Positions 20,939-30,811 of a DNA stretch of 64,000 nucleotides are shown here, piece by piece. Both the position numbers and the translations under genes were made by a program. Within the stretch, counting starts at the first letter, position 1, and every line of letters starts with the position of its first letter. Origin of the DNA: Pseudomonas nitroreducens (lineage in GTDB: Bacteria > Pseudomonadota > Gammaproteobacteria > Pseudomonadales > Pseudomonadaceae); contig NZ_JALJXP010000014.1 in the NCBI RefSeq assembly GCF_024170165.1, forward strand, positions 1-64,000. Reading direction: 5' to 3'. The notes under the pieces were generated by a model, which was not told where the DNA came from, did no database searches, and saw only the letters and a program-made list of their open reading frames with translations.

Positions 20939-21838
20939 ATGCGTCTGATCGTGCAGAGTCTGCGTGAAAGCGGAGGGCGCAATTTGCGTTGGTTGCTGGG
21001 ACTGGGCATCGTCCTCGGCGGCAGTGTGCTGGTGGTCTTGCAACTGATGGAGCTGGCTCGTCTGCAGCTCTCTCCGCCGATGTATCTGGCCCTGCACGGT
21101 GGCATGCTGTGCGCGCTCGGGACTGCCCTGGGTGCGCTGCCCGTGCTGCTGGTGCGCAGTATGCCGGCGCGCATAGCCGACGCCATGCTCGGCTTCGGCG
21201 CTGGCGTCATGCTGGCCGCCACGGCCTTCTCCCTGCTGCTGCCGGCGCTGGAGGCGGCGGAAGCTTCCGGGCGCCCGACCTGGCTGGCCGCGCTGCTGGT
21301 CAGTCTCGGTCTGGCGCTGGGAGCCTTCGGTCTGGCGGTGTTCGGTCGGGTGCTCGAGGATGCCCAGGCGAATATCCAGGGCGTGGCTGATGGCAAGGTG
21401 CCTGCGCGCATCCTGCTGTTCGTCGCGGCTATCGTCCTGCACAACATTCCCGAAGGCATGGCCGTAGGCGTTGCCGCCGGGGGAGAGGTGCAGGGCGCGA
21501 GCGGCCTGGCGCTGGGGATCGCGCTGCAGGATGTGCCCGAAGGGCTGGCGATTGCGCTGGTGCTGGCTGGGGCGGGTGTTTCGCGCAGCAAGGCAGCGCT
21601 GGCGGGTGCGGCTTCCGGGCTGGTGGAGCCGCTGTTCGCGGTGCTCTGCGCCTGGCTGATCGGCATCTCGCGGATGTTCCTGCCCTGGGGGCTGGCCGCG
21701 GCGGCGGGCGCGATGCTCTACGTGGTGGTGCGCGAGATCATTCCGGAATCGCAGCGGCGCGGCCACGCGGCACAGGCCACCCAGGGGCTGATCATCGGCT
21801 TCTGTCTGATGATGGTGCTGGATACGTCGCTGGGCTGA
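20939..21838 (+). CDS. ZIP-family divalent metal transporter
   Basis: A 299-residue membrane protein with about eight hydrophobic segments. The ZIP metal path is clear: HNIPEGMAVG in one helix and QDVPEGLAIA in the next, the paired (H/Q)NxPEG motifs of the family. ZIP proteins bring zinc, iron or manganese into the cytoplasm. Being directly downstream of sodA in the iron-starvation operon suggests Mn or Fe import, which is inference. Start ATG 20939 (MRLIVQSLRESGG) is preferred over an upstream frame overlapping sodA. It converges with ptsO only 12 bases away. Confidence 0.88.
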   Translation: MRLIVQSLRESGGRNLRWLLGLGIVLGGSVLVVLQLMELARLQLSPPMYLALHGGMLCALGTALGALPVLLVRSMPARIADAMLGFGAGVMLAATAFSLLLPALEAAEASGRPTWLAALLVSLGLALGAFGLAVFGRVLEDAQANIQGVADGKVPARILLFVAAIVLHNIPEGMAVGVAAGGEVQGASGLALGIALQDVPEGLAIALVLAGAGVSRSKAALAGAASGLVEPLFAVLCAWLIGISRMFLPWGLAAAAGAMLYVVVREIIPESQRRGHAAQATQGLIIGFCLMMVLDTSLG

Positions 21839-21850
21839 TGGCCCGGCGCG

Positions 21851-22123
21851 TCACTCGCCTTCGTCGAAGTAATTGTTGATCAGGTCGACCAGCGCCTTGA
21901 TTGCTTCGTCTTCCTGCTCACCCTCGGTGGCGAGGTGCAACTGGGTGCCTTTGCCGGCAGCCAGCATCATCACGGCCATGATGCTCTTGCCGTCCACCGT
22001 ACTGTCCGGATTACGGCCCACGCGAACCTGGCAGGGAAACCGCCCTGCTACGCCGACGAATTTGGCTGCCGCACGGGCGTGCAGGCCAAGCTTGTTGATG
22101 ATGGTGACTTCGAGGGCGGGCAT
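21851..22123 (-). CDS. ptsO: Nitrogen-related phosphocarrier NPr (HPr family)
   Basis: A 90-residue HPr-like phosphocarrier of the nitrogen PTS (PtsP-NPr-EIIANtr). The active histidine is His15 in NKLGLHARAAAKF, and the regulatory-site region GKSIMAVMML is present. It receives phosphate from PtsP and passes it to PtsN, regulating potassium and other processes rather than sugar uptake. Last gene of the rpoN cluster, 34 bases after rapZ. Confidence 0.95.
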   Translation of the reverse strand: MPALEVTIINKLGLHARAAAKFVGVAGRFPCQVRVGRNPDSTVDGKSIMAVMMLAAGKGTQLHLATEGEQEDEAIKALVDLINNYFDEGE

Positions 22124-22157
22124 CGCGAGGGGCTGTCCTTTTGTTGTCTGTCGCTGC

Positions 22158-23015
22158 TTAGCTCAGGTCGCGGTGGCGAATCTGTACGTTGGTGAGGGTT
22201 TCCTTGAGGGCCTGGCCAATGCGCTCGGCAATGTAGGTCGAGCGGTGCTGGCCGCCGGTGCAGCCGATGGCGATGGTCACGTAGGCCCGGTTGCTCGCGG
22301 CGAAGCGCGGCAGCCATTTGTTCAGGTAGGCGAGGATATCCTGGTACATCTCCTCGACGTCCGGTTGCGCCGCCAGGTACTCCTGGACTTCCGTTTCCAG
22401 CCCGGTGTGCTCGCGCAGCTCGGGTTTCCAGTACGGATTGGGCAGGCAGCGCACGTCGAACACCAGGTCCGCGTCCACCGGCATGCCACGCTTGAAGCCA
22501 AAGGATTCGACCAGGAACGCAGTGCCCAGTTCTGGCTTGTTCAGCAGGCGCAGCTTGAGCACGTCGCGCAGCTGGTAGAGGTTCAGGTTGGTGGTATTGA
22601 GCTTGAGGTCGGCCAGGTCGGCGATCGGCGCCAGCAGGTTCGACTCGTCGCTGATGGCCTCGGCCAGGGAGCGGGTGTCGGTGGTCAGCGGGTGGCGCCG
22701 GCGAGTCTCGGAAAAGCGTTTGAGCAGGGTTTCATCATCGGCATCGAGGTACAGCACGTCGCACTGGATGTGCTTGTCGCGGGCTTCCTGCAGCAGTTCG
22801 GGGAAGCGCTGCAGCTGGCTGGGCAGGTTCCGCGCGTCGATGGAGACGGCAACCTGCGGGTGCAGCAGCTCGGTATGCAGCAGTGCGCGCTGGGCCAGGT
22901 CCGGGAGGAGGCTGGCCGGCAGGTTGTCGATGCAGTAGAAGCCGTTGTCCTCGAGTACATTGAGCGCGGTGCTCTTGCCCGAGCCGGATCTCCCACTGAT
23001 GATGATCAGGCGCAT
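22158..23015 (-). CDS. rapZ: RNase adapter RapZ
   Basis: A 285-residue RNA-binding P-loop protein (YvcJ/RapZ family). Walker A is GRSGSGKST at residues 8-16. The C-terminal domain carries [15 protein letters not shown], the usual substrate-like loop. In enterobacteria RapZ delivers GlmZ RNA to RNase E to control glucosamine-6-phosphate synthase; whether Pseudomonas uses it the same way is not shown here. It begins 2 bases after ptsN. Confidence 0.95.
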   Translation of the reverse strand: MRLIIISGRSGSGKSTALNVLEDNGFYCIDNLPASLLPDLAQRALLHTELLHPQVAVSIDARNLPSQLQRFPELLQEARDKHIQCDVLYLDADDETLLKRFSETRRRHPLTTDTRSLAEAISDESNLLAPIADLADLKLNTTNLNLYQLRDVLKLRLLNKPELGTAFLVESFGFKRGMPVDADLVFDVRCLPNPYWKPELREHTGLETEVQEYLAAQPDVEEMYQDILAYLNKWLPRFAASNRAYVTIAIGCTGGQHRSTYIAERIGQALKETLTNVQIRHRDLS

Positions 23016-23017
23016 GA

Positions 23018-23485
23018 TCAGTGCCCGTTGTTCTGGAAGTCCACGACGATCCGGTACAGGTCCTCGCCGTTGGCGGCGTGACGCAGGCGGTCGCGGACGT
23101 CGGAGCGGTCGAGCATGGAGGCGATCTGTCGCAGCAGTTCCAGGTGCTCCTCGGTGGCTGCTTCCGGCACCAGCAGCACGAATACCAGGTCGACCGGCGC
23201 GCCGTCGAGGGCGTCGAAGTCTACCGGGTGATCAAGGTGCAGGATGGCGCTGATCGGCGACTGGCAGCCGGGGAGGCGGCAGTGCGGAATGGCGATGCCA
23301 TTGCCGAAGCCGGTGGAGCCCAGGCGTTCCCGGGCCACCAGGCTGTCGAAGATGTCTTGGGAATCGAAACCCGGCAGCTCGCGAGCCACCAGGTTGGCGA
23401 TTTGTTCGAGGACACGTTTTTTGCTGCCGCCCGGCACGTTCACCAGGGAACGGCCGGGGGTCAGGATTTGCTCAAGTCGGATCAT
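23018..23485 (-). CDS. ptsN: Nitrogen regulatory IIA protein
   Basis: EIIA-Ntr, 155 residues, the terminal phosphoacceptor of the nitrogen PTS. The phosphorylated histidine is His68 in [10 protein letters not shown], within an intact mannitol/fructose-type EIIA domain. It lies between hpf and rapZ, the order conserved downstream of rpoN in proteobacteria. Confidence 0.96.
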   Translation of the reverse strand: MIRLEQILTPGRSLVNVPGGSKKRVLEQIANLVARELPGFDSQDIFDSLVARERLGSTGFGNGIAIPHCRLPGCQSPISAILHLDHPVDFDALDGAPVDLVFVLLVPEAATEEHLELLRQIASMLDRSDVRDRLRHAANGEDLYRIVVDFQNNGH

Positions 23486-23494
23486 AGAGAGGGG

Positions 23495-23803
23495 TTAACG
23501 GACGCCAACACCTTGCTGGCGTTCGAGGTATTTTTCCTTGTGCTTGATCAGTTGGCGGTCGAGCTTGTCGGTGAGCAGGTCGATGGCCGCGTACATGTCT
23601 TCATGTTCGGCGCAGGCCACCACTTCGCCACCGGCGATGTGGAGGGTGGCTTCAATTTTCTGCTTCAGCTTCTCGACCTCCATGATGACCTGAACATTGG
23701 TGATCTTGTCGAAGTGGCGCTCCAGTCGGCCCAGTTTCTCGCCAACGTAGTCGCGCAGGGCGTCGGTCACATCCAGTTGATGTCCACTGATGTTGACTTG
23801 CAT
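23495..23803 (-). CDS. hpf: Ribosome hibernation promoting factor, short form
   Basis: A 102-residue HPF/YfiA-type protein that binds the 30S decoding centre in stationary phase. Begins MQVNISGHQLDVTDALRDYV, with the basic surface KLGRLERHFDKITNV. Short form, without the C-terminal dimerisation domain of long HPF. It lies 77 bases downstream of rpoN and 9 upstream of ptsN. Confidence 0.94.
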   Translation of the reverse strand: MQVNISGHQLDVTDALRDYVGEKLGRLERHFDKITNVQVIMEVEKLKQKIEATLHIAGGEVVACAEHEDMYAAIDLLTDKLDRQLIKHKEKYLERQQGVGVR

Positions 23804-23880
23804 ACCGCTTTCTCCTTGTTGCCGTGTGTAAGAGGCAGGTTAGGGTGCCTGCCGCCGGAACACTTTGGCGTGGATCAACG

Positions 23881-25383
23881 TCACACCAGTCGCTTGCGTT
23901 CGCTCGAGGGAGAGATTCCTAGGGACTCCCGGTACTTGGCGACGGTACGACGTGCCACTTGAATGCCCTGTGCCTCCAGTAAACCAGCGATCTTGCTGTC
24001 ACTCAATGGCTTTTTCGGACTTTCCGCCGCGACCAGTTTCTTGATGATGGCGCGGATCGCGGTGGAGGAGCACTCGCCGCCTTCGGAGGTGCTGACGTGG
24101 CTGGAGAAGAAGTACTTCAACTCGAAGATGCCACGGGGCGTGTGCATGAATTTCTGTGTGGTGACGCGGGAAATGGTCGATTCGTGCATGCCGACCGCCT
24201 CGGCGATGTCGTGCAGCACCAGCGGCTTCATCGCTTCCTCGCCGTATTCGAGGAAGCCGCGCTGGTGCTCGACGATCTGGGTCGCCACCTTCATCAGCGT
24301 CTCGTTGCGGCTCTGCAGGCTCTTGATGAACCAGCGCGCTTCCTGCAACTGGTTGCGCATGAAGGTGTTGTCGGCGCTGGAGTCGGCGCGGCGCACGAGG
24401 CCCGCATACTGCGAATTGACGCGCAGGCGCGGCACCGCTTCCTGGTTCAGTTCCACCAGCCAGCGCTCGTTATGCTTCCGAACGATGACATCCGGGACCA
24501 CGTATTCGGCTTCGCCGGACTCGATCTGCGAGCCGGGGCGCGGGTGCAGCGACTGGATCAGCTCGATGGTTTCGCGCAGTTCGTCTTCCTTGAGCTTCAT
24601 CCGCCGCATCAGCTGGCTGTAGTCGCGGCTGCCGAGCAGGTCCAGGTGGTCGCTGACCAGACGAATGGCTTCGGCCAGCAGGTAGGTCTTGGTCGGCATC
24701 TGGCGCAACTGCAGCAGCAGGCATTCGCGCAGGTTGCGCGCACCGACGCCGGCAGGTTCGAGTTGCTGTACCCGGCGCAGCACGACTTCCACTTCATCCA
24801 TCTCCACGCCCAGCTCCGGGTCGATGGAGGCGAGGATGTCGTCGAGGGATTCGTCGAGGTAACCGTCATCGGTGATGCCATCGATGATGCTCAGGGCGAT
24901 CAGACGGTCGGTATCGGACATCGGCAGGAGGTTGAGCTGCCACAGCAGATGGCTTTGCAGGCTCTCGCCGGCAGAGGTACGGGAGGTGAAATCCCACTCG
25001 TCGTCATCATTGCTGGGCAGGCTGCTGGCGCTGGTCTGGTAGATATCTTCCCAGGCGGTATCGACCGGTAGCTCGTTGGGGATGCGCTCGGCCCACTGGT
25101 CCTCGTCGAGGCTGTCGGCGTTGGGCGTGGTGCTTTCCTGGAAATTGTCCTGGGAGCTGCTGCTGGTGCCGTTGGCGCCCGACTCGGCGCCGTCCGCCAT
25201 GGGGTCGCTGTTGTCGAAGTCCTCGCCTTCTTCCTGGCGCTCCAGCATCGGGTTGGACTCCAGGGCTTCCTGGATTTCCTGTTGGAGGTCCAGCGTGGAG
25301 AGCTGGAGCAGTCGGATGGCCTGTTGCAGCTGCGGAGTCATCGTCAGCTGCTGGCCCATCTTGAGGACTAGCGATGGTTTCAT
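23881..25383 (-). CDS. rpoN: RNA polymerase sigma-54 factor
   Basis: Sigma-54, 500 residues. Region I is the glutamine/leucine-rich activator-response domain ([19 protein letters not shown]), region II is acidic (about 60-130), and the core-binding domain follows. The RpoN box [10 protein letters not shown] at residues 477-486 reads the -24 element. It controls nitrogen, motility and other genes through enhancer-binding proteins. 254 bases separate it from lptB upstream; a GC hairpin without T-run at 25607-25629 lies in that gap. Confidence 0.98.
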   Translation of the reverse strand: MKPSLVLKMGQQLTMTPQLQQAIRLLQLSTLDLQQEIQEALESNPMLERQEEGEDFDNSDPMADGAESGANGTSSSSQDNFQESTTPNADSLDEDQWAERIPNELPVDTAWEDIYQTSASSLPSNDDDEWDFTSRTSAGESLQSHLLWQLNLLPMSDTDRLIALSIIDGITDDGYLDESLDDILASIDPELGVEMDEVEVVLRRVQQLEPAGVGARNLRECLLLQLRQMPTKTYLLAEAIRLVSDHLDLLGSRDYSQLMRRMKLKEDELRETIELIQSLHPRPGSQIESGEAEYVVPDVIVRKHNERWLVELNQEAVPRLRVNSQYAGLVRRADSSADNTFMRNQLQEARWFIKSLQSRNETLMKVATQIVEHQRGFLEYGEEAMKPLVLHDIAEAVGMHESTISRVTTQKFMHTPRGIFELKYFFSSHVSTSEGGECSSTAIRAIIKKLVAAESPKKPLSDSKIAGLLEAQGIQVARRTVAKYRESLGISPSSERKRLV

Positions 25384-25606
25384 GGCTGGAACTAGGCACC
25401 TTGTTCGCTGGCGCGAAGCGCGCCATATCCACGACTACGGACACCGGGGTGCCGCGAGGAAGCAAATTATATGCCTGAGTTTGGACGCTTTGCCTAGGGG
25501 CTGTCGACCTTTCGTTACAACCCGGTTGCGCCAGGGTGGATCAGGCAGCCGGATGCGTCGCGCAGCGGCTGACGAGCCGCGCCACGCTTGGGGCGGAGGT
25601 GCGGCT

Positions 25607-25629
25607 GCCGCGCCCAGGCCGGGCGCGGC
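25607..25629 (-). other. GC-rich hairpin between lptB and rpoN
   Basis: Perfect 9-bp inverted repeat GCCGCGCCC / GGGCGCGGC with a 5-base loop, starting 9 bases after the lptB stop. No T-run follows, so it may protect the lpt mRNA 3' end or weaken readthrough into rpoN. Apart from this I see nothing definite in 25384-25637. Confidence 0.5.
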
Positions 25630-25637
25630 GCAGGGGC

Positions 25638-26363
25638 TTAGAGACGGAACTCGTGGCCCAGGTAGACTTCCTTCACCAGGTCGTTGGCGAGGATGCTCTC
25701 GGCGCTGCCTTCGGCGATCAGTTGACCGTCGTTGACGATGTACGCCGTTTCGCAGATGTCCAGGGTCTCGCGGACGTTGTGGTCGGTGATCAGTACACCG
25801 ATGCCCTTGGCTTTGAGGTGGTAGATGATCTGCTTGATGTCACCCACGGAGATCGGGTCGACGCCGGCAAAGGGTTCGTCCAGCAGGATGAACTTCGGCG
25901 AACTCGCCAGGGCGCGGGCGATCTCCACGCGGCGACGTTCGCCACCGGACAGGCTCATGCCGAGGTTGTCGCGGATGTGGTGGATGTGGAACTCCTCGAG
26001 CAGGCCTTCCAGGGCTTCCTGGCGGCCTGCGCGATCGAGGTCGGTGCGGGTCTCGAGGATCGCTCCGATATTGTCCGCCACCGACAGCTTGCGGAAGATC
26101 GAGGCTTCCTGCGGCAGGTAGCCGATGCCGGCGCGAGCGCGGCCGTGCATGGGCAGGTGGGTGACGTCCTGCTCGTCGATGCGCACGACGCCCTGATCGG
26201 CACGGACCAGGCCGACGATCATGTAGAAGCAGGTGGTCTTGCCCGCTCCGTTGGGGCCGAGCAGGCCGACGATCTGCCCGCTCTCGATGCTCATGCTGAC
26301 GTCGCGGACGACTTGCCGGCTCTTGTAGCTCTTGGCGAGGTGCTGGGCGGTTAGCGTAGCCAT
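25638..26363 (-). CDS. lptB: LPS export ABC transporter ATPase LptB
   Basis: Cytoplasmic ATPase of the LptB2FGC extractor, 241 residues. Walker [10 protein letters not shown] at 36-44, signature [15 protein letters not shown], Walker [14 protein letters not shown], and the switch His in ITDHN are all visible. It powers LPS extraction from the inner membrane. Its ATG overlaps the lptA stop by one base. LptF and LptG are not in the window, as is usual. Confidence 0.97.
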   Translation of the reverse strand: MATLTAQHLAKSYKSRQVVRDVSMSIESGQIVGLLGPNGAGKTTCFYMIVGLVRADQGVVRIDEQDVTHLPMHGRARAGIGYLPQEASIFRKLSVADNIGAILETRTDLDRAGRQEALEGLLEEFHIHHIRDNLGMSLSGGERRRVEIARALASSPKFILLDEPFAGVDPISVGDIKQIIYHLKAKGIGVLITDHNVRETLDICETAYIVNDGQLIAEGSAESILANDLVKEVYLGHEFRL

Positions 26364-26899
26364 TACTGCGCTTGATCCTGCTTTTTCTTGGGCTGGATGA
26401 CCATGTCGATACGCGGGCGCGGCGTGGTCACCTGGGAACCGGTGGCGCGGCCTGCGTTGACGATCTGGCGCTGGGTGTCATAGACGATCTTCTCGCCTTC
26501 GAAGGTGTTGCCTTCCTGGATCACCTTGGCCTGGTCGATCAGCACGACGCGGTTCTGCGAGACGAAGTACTGGATGGTCAGGCCGTAGGCCTGGGTGATC
26601 TGCTTGTCCGGCGCCGGCTTCTGTTCGAAGTAGGCGGGCTTGCCGACCGAGGTGACGACTTCGATCTCGCCGTCCTTGTTCTGCTTGAGCGTAACGGTGT
26701 TGCCCGTCAGCTTCATGCTGCCCTGGGTGACCACCACGTCGCCGCGATACACGGCCACGCCCTGCTTGTCATCCAGTTCGGCGCTGTCGGCCTGGACGCG
26801 GATCGGCTGTTCCCGGTCGGTGGGAAGAGCCCAGGCGGCAGAGCTGCCGATGGCGGCGGCGAGGCTGAAAAGAAGGGGGAGGGTGTTAACGAGCCTCAT
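26363..26899 (-). CDS. lptA: Periplasmic LPS bridge protein LptA (LptH)
   Basis: A 178-residue beta-jellyroll protein that forms the periplasmic LPS bridge; called LptH in P. aeruginosa. Signal peptide with cleavage after AAWA (about residue 24). The OstA-type repeat [22 protein letters not shown] is followed by a GNTVTL-type strand series, ending in a Lys/Gln-rich tail. It overlaps lptC upstream by 14 bases and lptB by one. Confidence 0.95.
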   Translation of the reverse strand: MRLVNTLPLLFSLAAAIGSSAAWALPTDREQPIRVQADSAELDDKQGVAVYRGDVVVTQGSMKLTGNTVTLKQNKDGEIEVVTSVGKPAYFEQKPAPDKQITQAYGLTIQYFVSQNRVVLIDQAKVIQEGNTFEGEKIVYDTQRQIVNAGRATGSQVTTPRPRIDMVIQPKKKQDQAQ

Positions 26900-27458
26900 G
26901 CTGACCTCTTACGTTGGACAGCAGGAGCATCCGGCTGTCTTTCAGATACGCTTTCATGCCAACTGCCGTGGTCACACCGTTGGGTTCGGTGATCTTCACG
27001 GGCTGGTCAGTCTGCGCATAGTCCTTGTCTGGGAACACCGTCATGCGCGAGGTGTTGAGCAGGAGTGTGCGTTGCTGTGCGTCGGTGCGCGCGACGCGCA
27101 CGTCGTCGATCAGCTCGACCTGCTTGCCTTCGGGGGCCACTTCGGCGCGAACGCTCTGGACGTGCCACGGCTGCGGCTCATTCTCCCGGTGGAAGTAGAG
27201 GTCGGGCGTGGTAACCAGGGTCACGTCGCTTGCTTTCAGGTGTTCGAGTTTGTCGGCGGTCATCTCGTAGGCGAGGGAGCCGTCGATGCGGTACTGAACG
27301 CTCTTGGCATTCACCACGTAGAAATCGATGGCGTCGCTGGTTTGCGACTTGAGTTGGCGCTCGTTGAAGTCCAGGCGCACGTTCCAGTAATAGCCGAGGG
27401 CGATCAGCCCGATGGCGATCAGGGCGAACAACAGCTTCTGTTGGAATGTCTTGGGCAT
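26886..27458 (-). CDS. lptC: LPS export system protein LptC
   Basis: Bitopic inner-membrane protein, 190 residues, with one N-terminal membrane segment (LLFALIAIGLIALGYYW, about 9-25) and a periplasmic jellyroll that receives LPS from LptB2FG and hands it to LptA. Overlap with lptA and 8-base spacing from kdsC mark one operon. Confidence 0.94.
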   Translation of the reverse strand: MPKTFQQKLLFALIAIGLIALGYYWNVRLDFNERQLKSQTSDAIDFYVVNAKSVQYRIDGSLAYEMTADKLEHLKASDVTLVTTPDLYFHRENEPQPWHVQSVRAEVAPEGKQVELIDDVRVARTDAQQRTLLLNTSRMTVFPDKDYAQTDQPVKITEPNGVTTAVGMKAYLKDSRMLLLSNVRGQHEAR

Positions 27459-27466
27459 GTTCGGCT

Positions 27467-27991
27467 CTAGAGGTACGCGTTCTGGGCAGCTTCGAGGTTG
27501 CCCTGGGCGCGCAGGATCAGTTCGCAGAACTCGCGGGCAGCGCCTTCGCCGCCACGGGCCTGGGTCACACCGTCGGCGTGCTGACGGACGAAAGCGTCGC
27601 CGTTGGCGACTGCCATGCCGAGGCCGGCGCGGCGGATGGCCGGCAGGTCGGGCAGATCGTCACCCAGGTATGCAACCTCTTCATAGCGTAGATCCAGTTC
27701 GGCGAGCAACTCGTCGAGGGCGACCAGCTTGTCCTCACGGCCCTGGAACAGGTGGTTGATGCCCAGGTTCTGCGCCCGGCGCTCGACCACCGGGCTCGAG
27801 CGGCCGGTGATGATGGCGGTGCGCACGCCGGAATTCATCAGCATCTTGATGCCCTGGCCGTCCAGGGTGCTGAACGTCTTGAACTCGCCGCCGTCGGGCA
27901 GGAAGTAGAGCTTGCCGTCGGTGAGCACGCCATCGACGTCGAACACCGCCAGGCGGACCGCTTTCGCGCGTTGCAGCAGGTCGGCGGTCAT
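27467..27991 (-). CDS. kdsC: 3-deoxy-D-manno-octulosonate 8-phosphate phosphatase
   Basis: HAD-superfamily C0 phosphatase, 174 residues, releasing Kdo from Kdo-8-P for LPS inner core synthesis. The nucleophile and acid are Asp18 and Asp20 in FDVDGVLTDG, with GDDLPDLP as the C-terminal Mg site. A tetrameric cap-less form by length. It directly abuts kdsD. Confidence 0.95.
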   Translation of the reverse strand: MTADLLQRAKAVRLAVFDVDGVLTDGKLYFLPDGGEFKTFSTLDGQGIKMLMNSGVRTAIITGRSSPVVERRAQNLGINHLFQGREDKLVALDELLAELDLRYEEVAYLGDDLPDLPAIRRAGLGMAVANGDAFVRQHADGVTQARGGEGAAREFCELILRAQGNLEAAQNAYL

Positions 27992-28966
27992 TCAGATGAC
28001 TCCTGCACGGGTCAGGTCGTGGACGTGCAGCACACCGACCGGGAGGTCCTTGTCGTCGACCACCACCAGCACGTTGATCTTGTGGTCGTCCATGATCTTC
28101 AGGGCCTCGGCGGCGAGCATGTCCGGGCGGGCGGTCTTGCCGTGCACGGTCATCACCTGGTCGATGGTCACCTGGCGCACGTCCAGGCCCTTGTCCAGGG
28201 TGCGGCGCAGGTCGCCGTCGGTGAAGACCCCGGCCAGGCGGCCGTCTTCGCCCAGGACGATGGTCATGCCCAGGCCCTTGCGTGTCATTTCCAGCAGGGC
28301 GCCACTGAGCGAGGTGCCGGGGGAAACCTGCGGCAATGCTTCACCCACGTGCATGATGTTTTCCACTTTCAGCAACAATCGGCGGCCCAGCGCGCCGCCC
28401 GGATGCGAGAAGGCGAAGTCTTCGGCGGTGAAGCCGCGGGCTTCCAGCAGGGCGATGGCGAGCGCGTCGCCGATCACCAGGGAAACCGTGGTGGAGGAGG
28501 TCGGCGCGAGGTTCAGCGAGCAGGCTTCGTGCTCGACGCTGGCGTCCAGGTTGACCGCGGCGGCCTTGGCCAGCGGCGACTCGGCGTTGCCGGTCATGCT
28601 GATCAGGGTGATGCCCAGGCGCTTGATCAGCGGCAGCAGGGTGATGATTTCCGCGGTGGAGCCGGAGTTGGACAGGGCGAGGACGACGTCGTCCTTGGTG
28701 ATCATGCCCATGTCGCCATGGCTGGCTTCGGCCGGGTGCACGAAGAACGACGGCGTGCCGGTGCTGGCCAGGGTGGCGGCGATCTTGCGGGCGATGTGCC
28801 CGGACTTGCCCATGCCGACCACGACGACGCGGCCCTTGCAGTTCAGCAGCAGCTCGCAGGCCAGGGAGAAGTCGGCGCCAATGCGCGGCAGCAAAGCGTC
28901 GACCGAGTCACGCTCAAGGCGGATGGTGCGTTGTGCCGACTGGATGAAATCGTGTTTCTGGCTCAT
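27992..28966 (-). CDS. kdsD: D-arabinose-5-phosphate isomerase KdsD
   Basis: Converts ribulose-5-phosphate to arabinose-5-phosphate, the first step of Kdo synthesis; 324 residues. An SIS domain (about 40-175) carries GMGKSGHIARKIAATLASTG and HPAEASHGDMGMI; two CBS domains fill the C-terminal part (about 205-324). ATG 28966 (MSQKHDFIQ) gives the standard length; the frame upstream is atypical. First gene of the kdsDC-lptCAB-rpoN series and divergent from mlaF. Confidence 0.95.
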   Translation of the reverse strand: MSQKHDFIQSAQRTIRLERDSVDALLPRIGADFSLACELLLNCKGRVVVVGMGKSGHIARKIAATLASTGTPSFFVHPAEASHGDMGMITKDDVVLALSNSGSTAEIITLLPLIKRLGITLISMTGNAESPLAKAAAVNLDASVEHEACSLNLAPTSSTTVSLVIGDALAIALLEARGFTAEDFAFSHPGGALGRRLLLKVENIMHVGEALPQVSPGTSLSGALLEMTRKGLGMTIVLGEDGRLAGVFTDGDLRRTLDKGLDVRQVTIDQVMTVHGKTARPDMLAAEALKIMDDHKINVLVVVDDKDLPVGVLHVHDLTRAGVI

Positions 28967-29092
28967 GTTCGAAAGGCGCGGGGCAAAATGAAGTGCGAGA
29001 TTATAACGGGAAAGCGGCAAAGGCTTCATCTCCGGTATCTCAATGTTGATCGCATTTTGCTGAACTGTCCCTTAACGGCGGCTTAGCAGACC

Positions 29093-29122
29093 TTGGGGCG
29101 CTGCTTCGCGGAGTGTTATAGT
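29093..29122 (+). promoter_or_regulatory. Predicted promoter of the mla operon
   Basis: TTGGGG (29093-29098), 18-bp spacer, TATAGT (29117-29122) in the 238-bp divergent gap between kdsD and mlaF. Consensus match only. Confidence 0.4.
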
Positions 29123-29204
29123 TCGCGGCCGTTCGGCCTGCCGCGCCGTGTTTCTGCCGTATGACAGACGGGGCAACGGACAGCGCCGTGATGAAAGGAG
29201 TTCT

Positions 29205-30014
29205 ATGAGCACCAATGACCAATACGCGGTCGAGCTGAAGGGCCTGAGCTTCAAGCGTGGCACGCGTAAGATTTTCGATAACGTGGACATCCGCATTCCA
29301 CGCGGCAAGGTCACCGGGATCATGGGGCCGTCGGGGTGTGGCAAGACCACCCTGTTGCGACTGATCGCCGCCCAGCTGCGTCCGGCAAGCGGCGAGGTGT
29401 GGGTCAACGGGCAGAACCTCCCCACGCTGGGCCGCAGCGATCTGTTCGACATGCGCAAGCAGTTCGGCGTGCTGTTCCAGAGTGGTGCGCTGTTCACCGA
29501 CCTCGACGTCTTCGAGAACGTGGCCTTCCCGCTGCGCGTGCATACCGAGCTGCCCGAGGACATGATCCGCGACATCGTGCTGATGAAGTTGCAGGCCGTG
29601 GGCCTGCGCGGGGCGGTCGAGCTGATGCCGGATGAACTGTCCGGCGGCATGAAGCGCCGTGTGGCGCTGGCCCGTGCCATTGCACTGGACCCGCAGATCC
29701 TGATGTACGACGAGCCTTTCGTGGGGCAGGACCCGATCGCCATGGGTGTGCTGGTGCGGTTGATCCGCCTGCTCAACGATGCCCTGGGGATCACCAGCAT
29801 CGTGGTGTCCCACGACCTTGCGGAAACCGCGAGCATTGCCGACTACATCTATATCGTCGGCGACGGCCGCGTGCTCGGCCACGGAACGCCGGCCGACCTC
29901 AAGGGTCTCGATGATCCGCGGGTTCGCCAGTTCATGAAGGGTATTCCGGATGGTCCGGTGCCATTCCACTATCCTGCTCGCGATTACCGCGCCGACCTGC
30001 TGGGAGAACGTTGA
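29205..30014 (+). CDS. mlaF: Phospholipid retrograde transport ATPase MlaF
   Basis: ATPase of the MlaFEDB complex, 269 residues, which maintains outer-membrane lipid asymmetry. Walker [10 protein letters not shown] at 41-49; the signature is the family-typical [15 protein letters not shown]; Walker [16 protein letters not shown] 29205 follows AAAGGAG. The gene overlaps mlaE (TGATG). In Pseudomonas the operon is also known as ttg2. Confidence 0.96.
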   Translation: MSTNDQYAVELKGLSFKRGTRKIFDNVDIRIPRGKVTGIMGPSGCGKTTLLRLIAAQLRPASGEVWVNGQNLPTLGRSDLFDMRKQFGVLFQSGALFTDLDVFENVAFPLRVHTELPEDMIRDIVLMKLQAVGLRGAVELMPDELSGGMKRRVALARAIALDPQILMYDEPFVGQDPIAMGVLVRLIRLLNDALGITSIVVSHDLAETASIADYIYIVGDGRVLGHGTPADLKGLDDPRVRQFMKGIPDGPVPFHYPARDYRADLLGER

Positions 30015-30811
30015 TGCGCAAGACTTCACCGCTCGAGCGAGTTCGCCTGCTCGGGCGCGCGGGCCTCGATGTACTCGAATCGCTGGGCCGTTCGACCCTG
30101 TTCCTGGTTCACGCCATCTTCGGTCGCCGTGTGCACAGCGGTGCCTTCCAGTTGCTGATCAAGCAGCTGTATTCGGTAGGTGTGCTGTCGCTGGCGATCA
30201 TCGTCGTCTCCGGCCTGTTCATCGGCATGGTGCTGGCCCTGCAGGGCTACAACATCCTGGCGAGCTACGGCTCCGAGCAGGCGGTCGGCCAGATGGTCGC
30301 GCTGACGCTGCTGCGTGAACTGGGGCCGGTGGTGACCGGTCTGTTGTTCGCCGGGCGTGCGGGTTCCGCACTGACTGCCGAGATCGGCAACATGAAATCC
30401 ACCGAGCAGCTGTCCAGCCTGGAGATGATCGGCGTCGATCCGCTCAAGTACATCATCGCTCCGCGCCTGTGGGCGGGCTTCATCTCGATGCCGCTGCTGG
30501 CAGCTATCTTCAGTGTTGTCGGCATCTGGGGCGGAGCCCTGGTCGCCGTGGACTGGCTGGGTGTGTATGACGGTTCGTACTGGTCGAACATGCAGAACAG
30601 CGTGCAGTTCACCAAGGACATTCTCAATGGCGTGATCAAGAGTGTGGTGTTCGCCTTCGTCGTGACCTGGATCGCCGTGTTCCAGGGTTATGACTGCGAA
30701 CCCACGTCCGAGGGGATCAGCCGCGCCACCACCCGTACCGTTGTGTATGCCTCCCTGGCCGTGCTGGGGCTGGACTTCATCCTGACCGCCTTGATGTTTG
30801 GAGACTTCTGA
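30014..30811 (+). CDS. mlaE: Phospholipid transport permease MlaE
   Basis: Inner-membrane permease, 265 residues, with about five membrane segments. The MlaE/Ttg2B family stretch [19 protein letters not shown], followed by [18 protein letters not shown], is conserved. It works as a dimer with MlaF and MlaB inside and a MlaD hexamer outside. A TTG three bases upstream is in frame but the ATG is the likely start. Confidence 0.95.
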   Translation: MRKTSPLERVRLLGRAGLDVLESLGRSTLFLVHAIFGRRVHSGAFQLLIKQLYSVGVLSLAIIVVSGLFIGMVLALQGYNILASYGSEQAVGQMVALTLLRELGPVVTGLLFAGRAGSALTAEIGNMKSTEQLSSLEMIGVDPLKYIIAPRLWAGFISMPLLAAIFSVVGIWGGALVAVDWLGVYDGSYWSNMQNSVQFTKDILNGVIKSVVFAFVVTWIAVFQGYDCEPTSEGISRATTRTVVYASLAVLGLDFILTALMFGDF

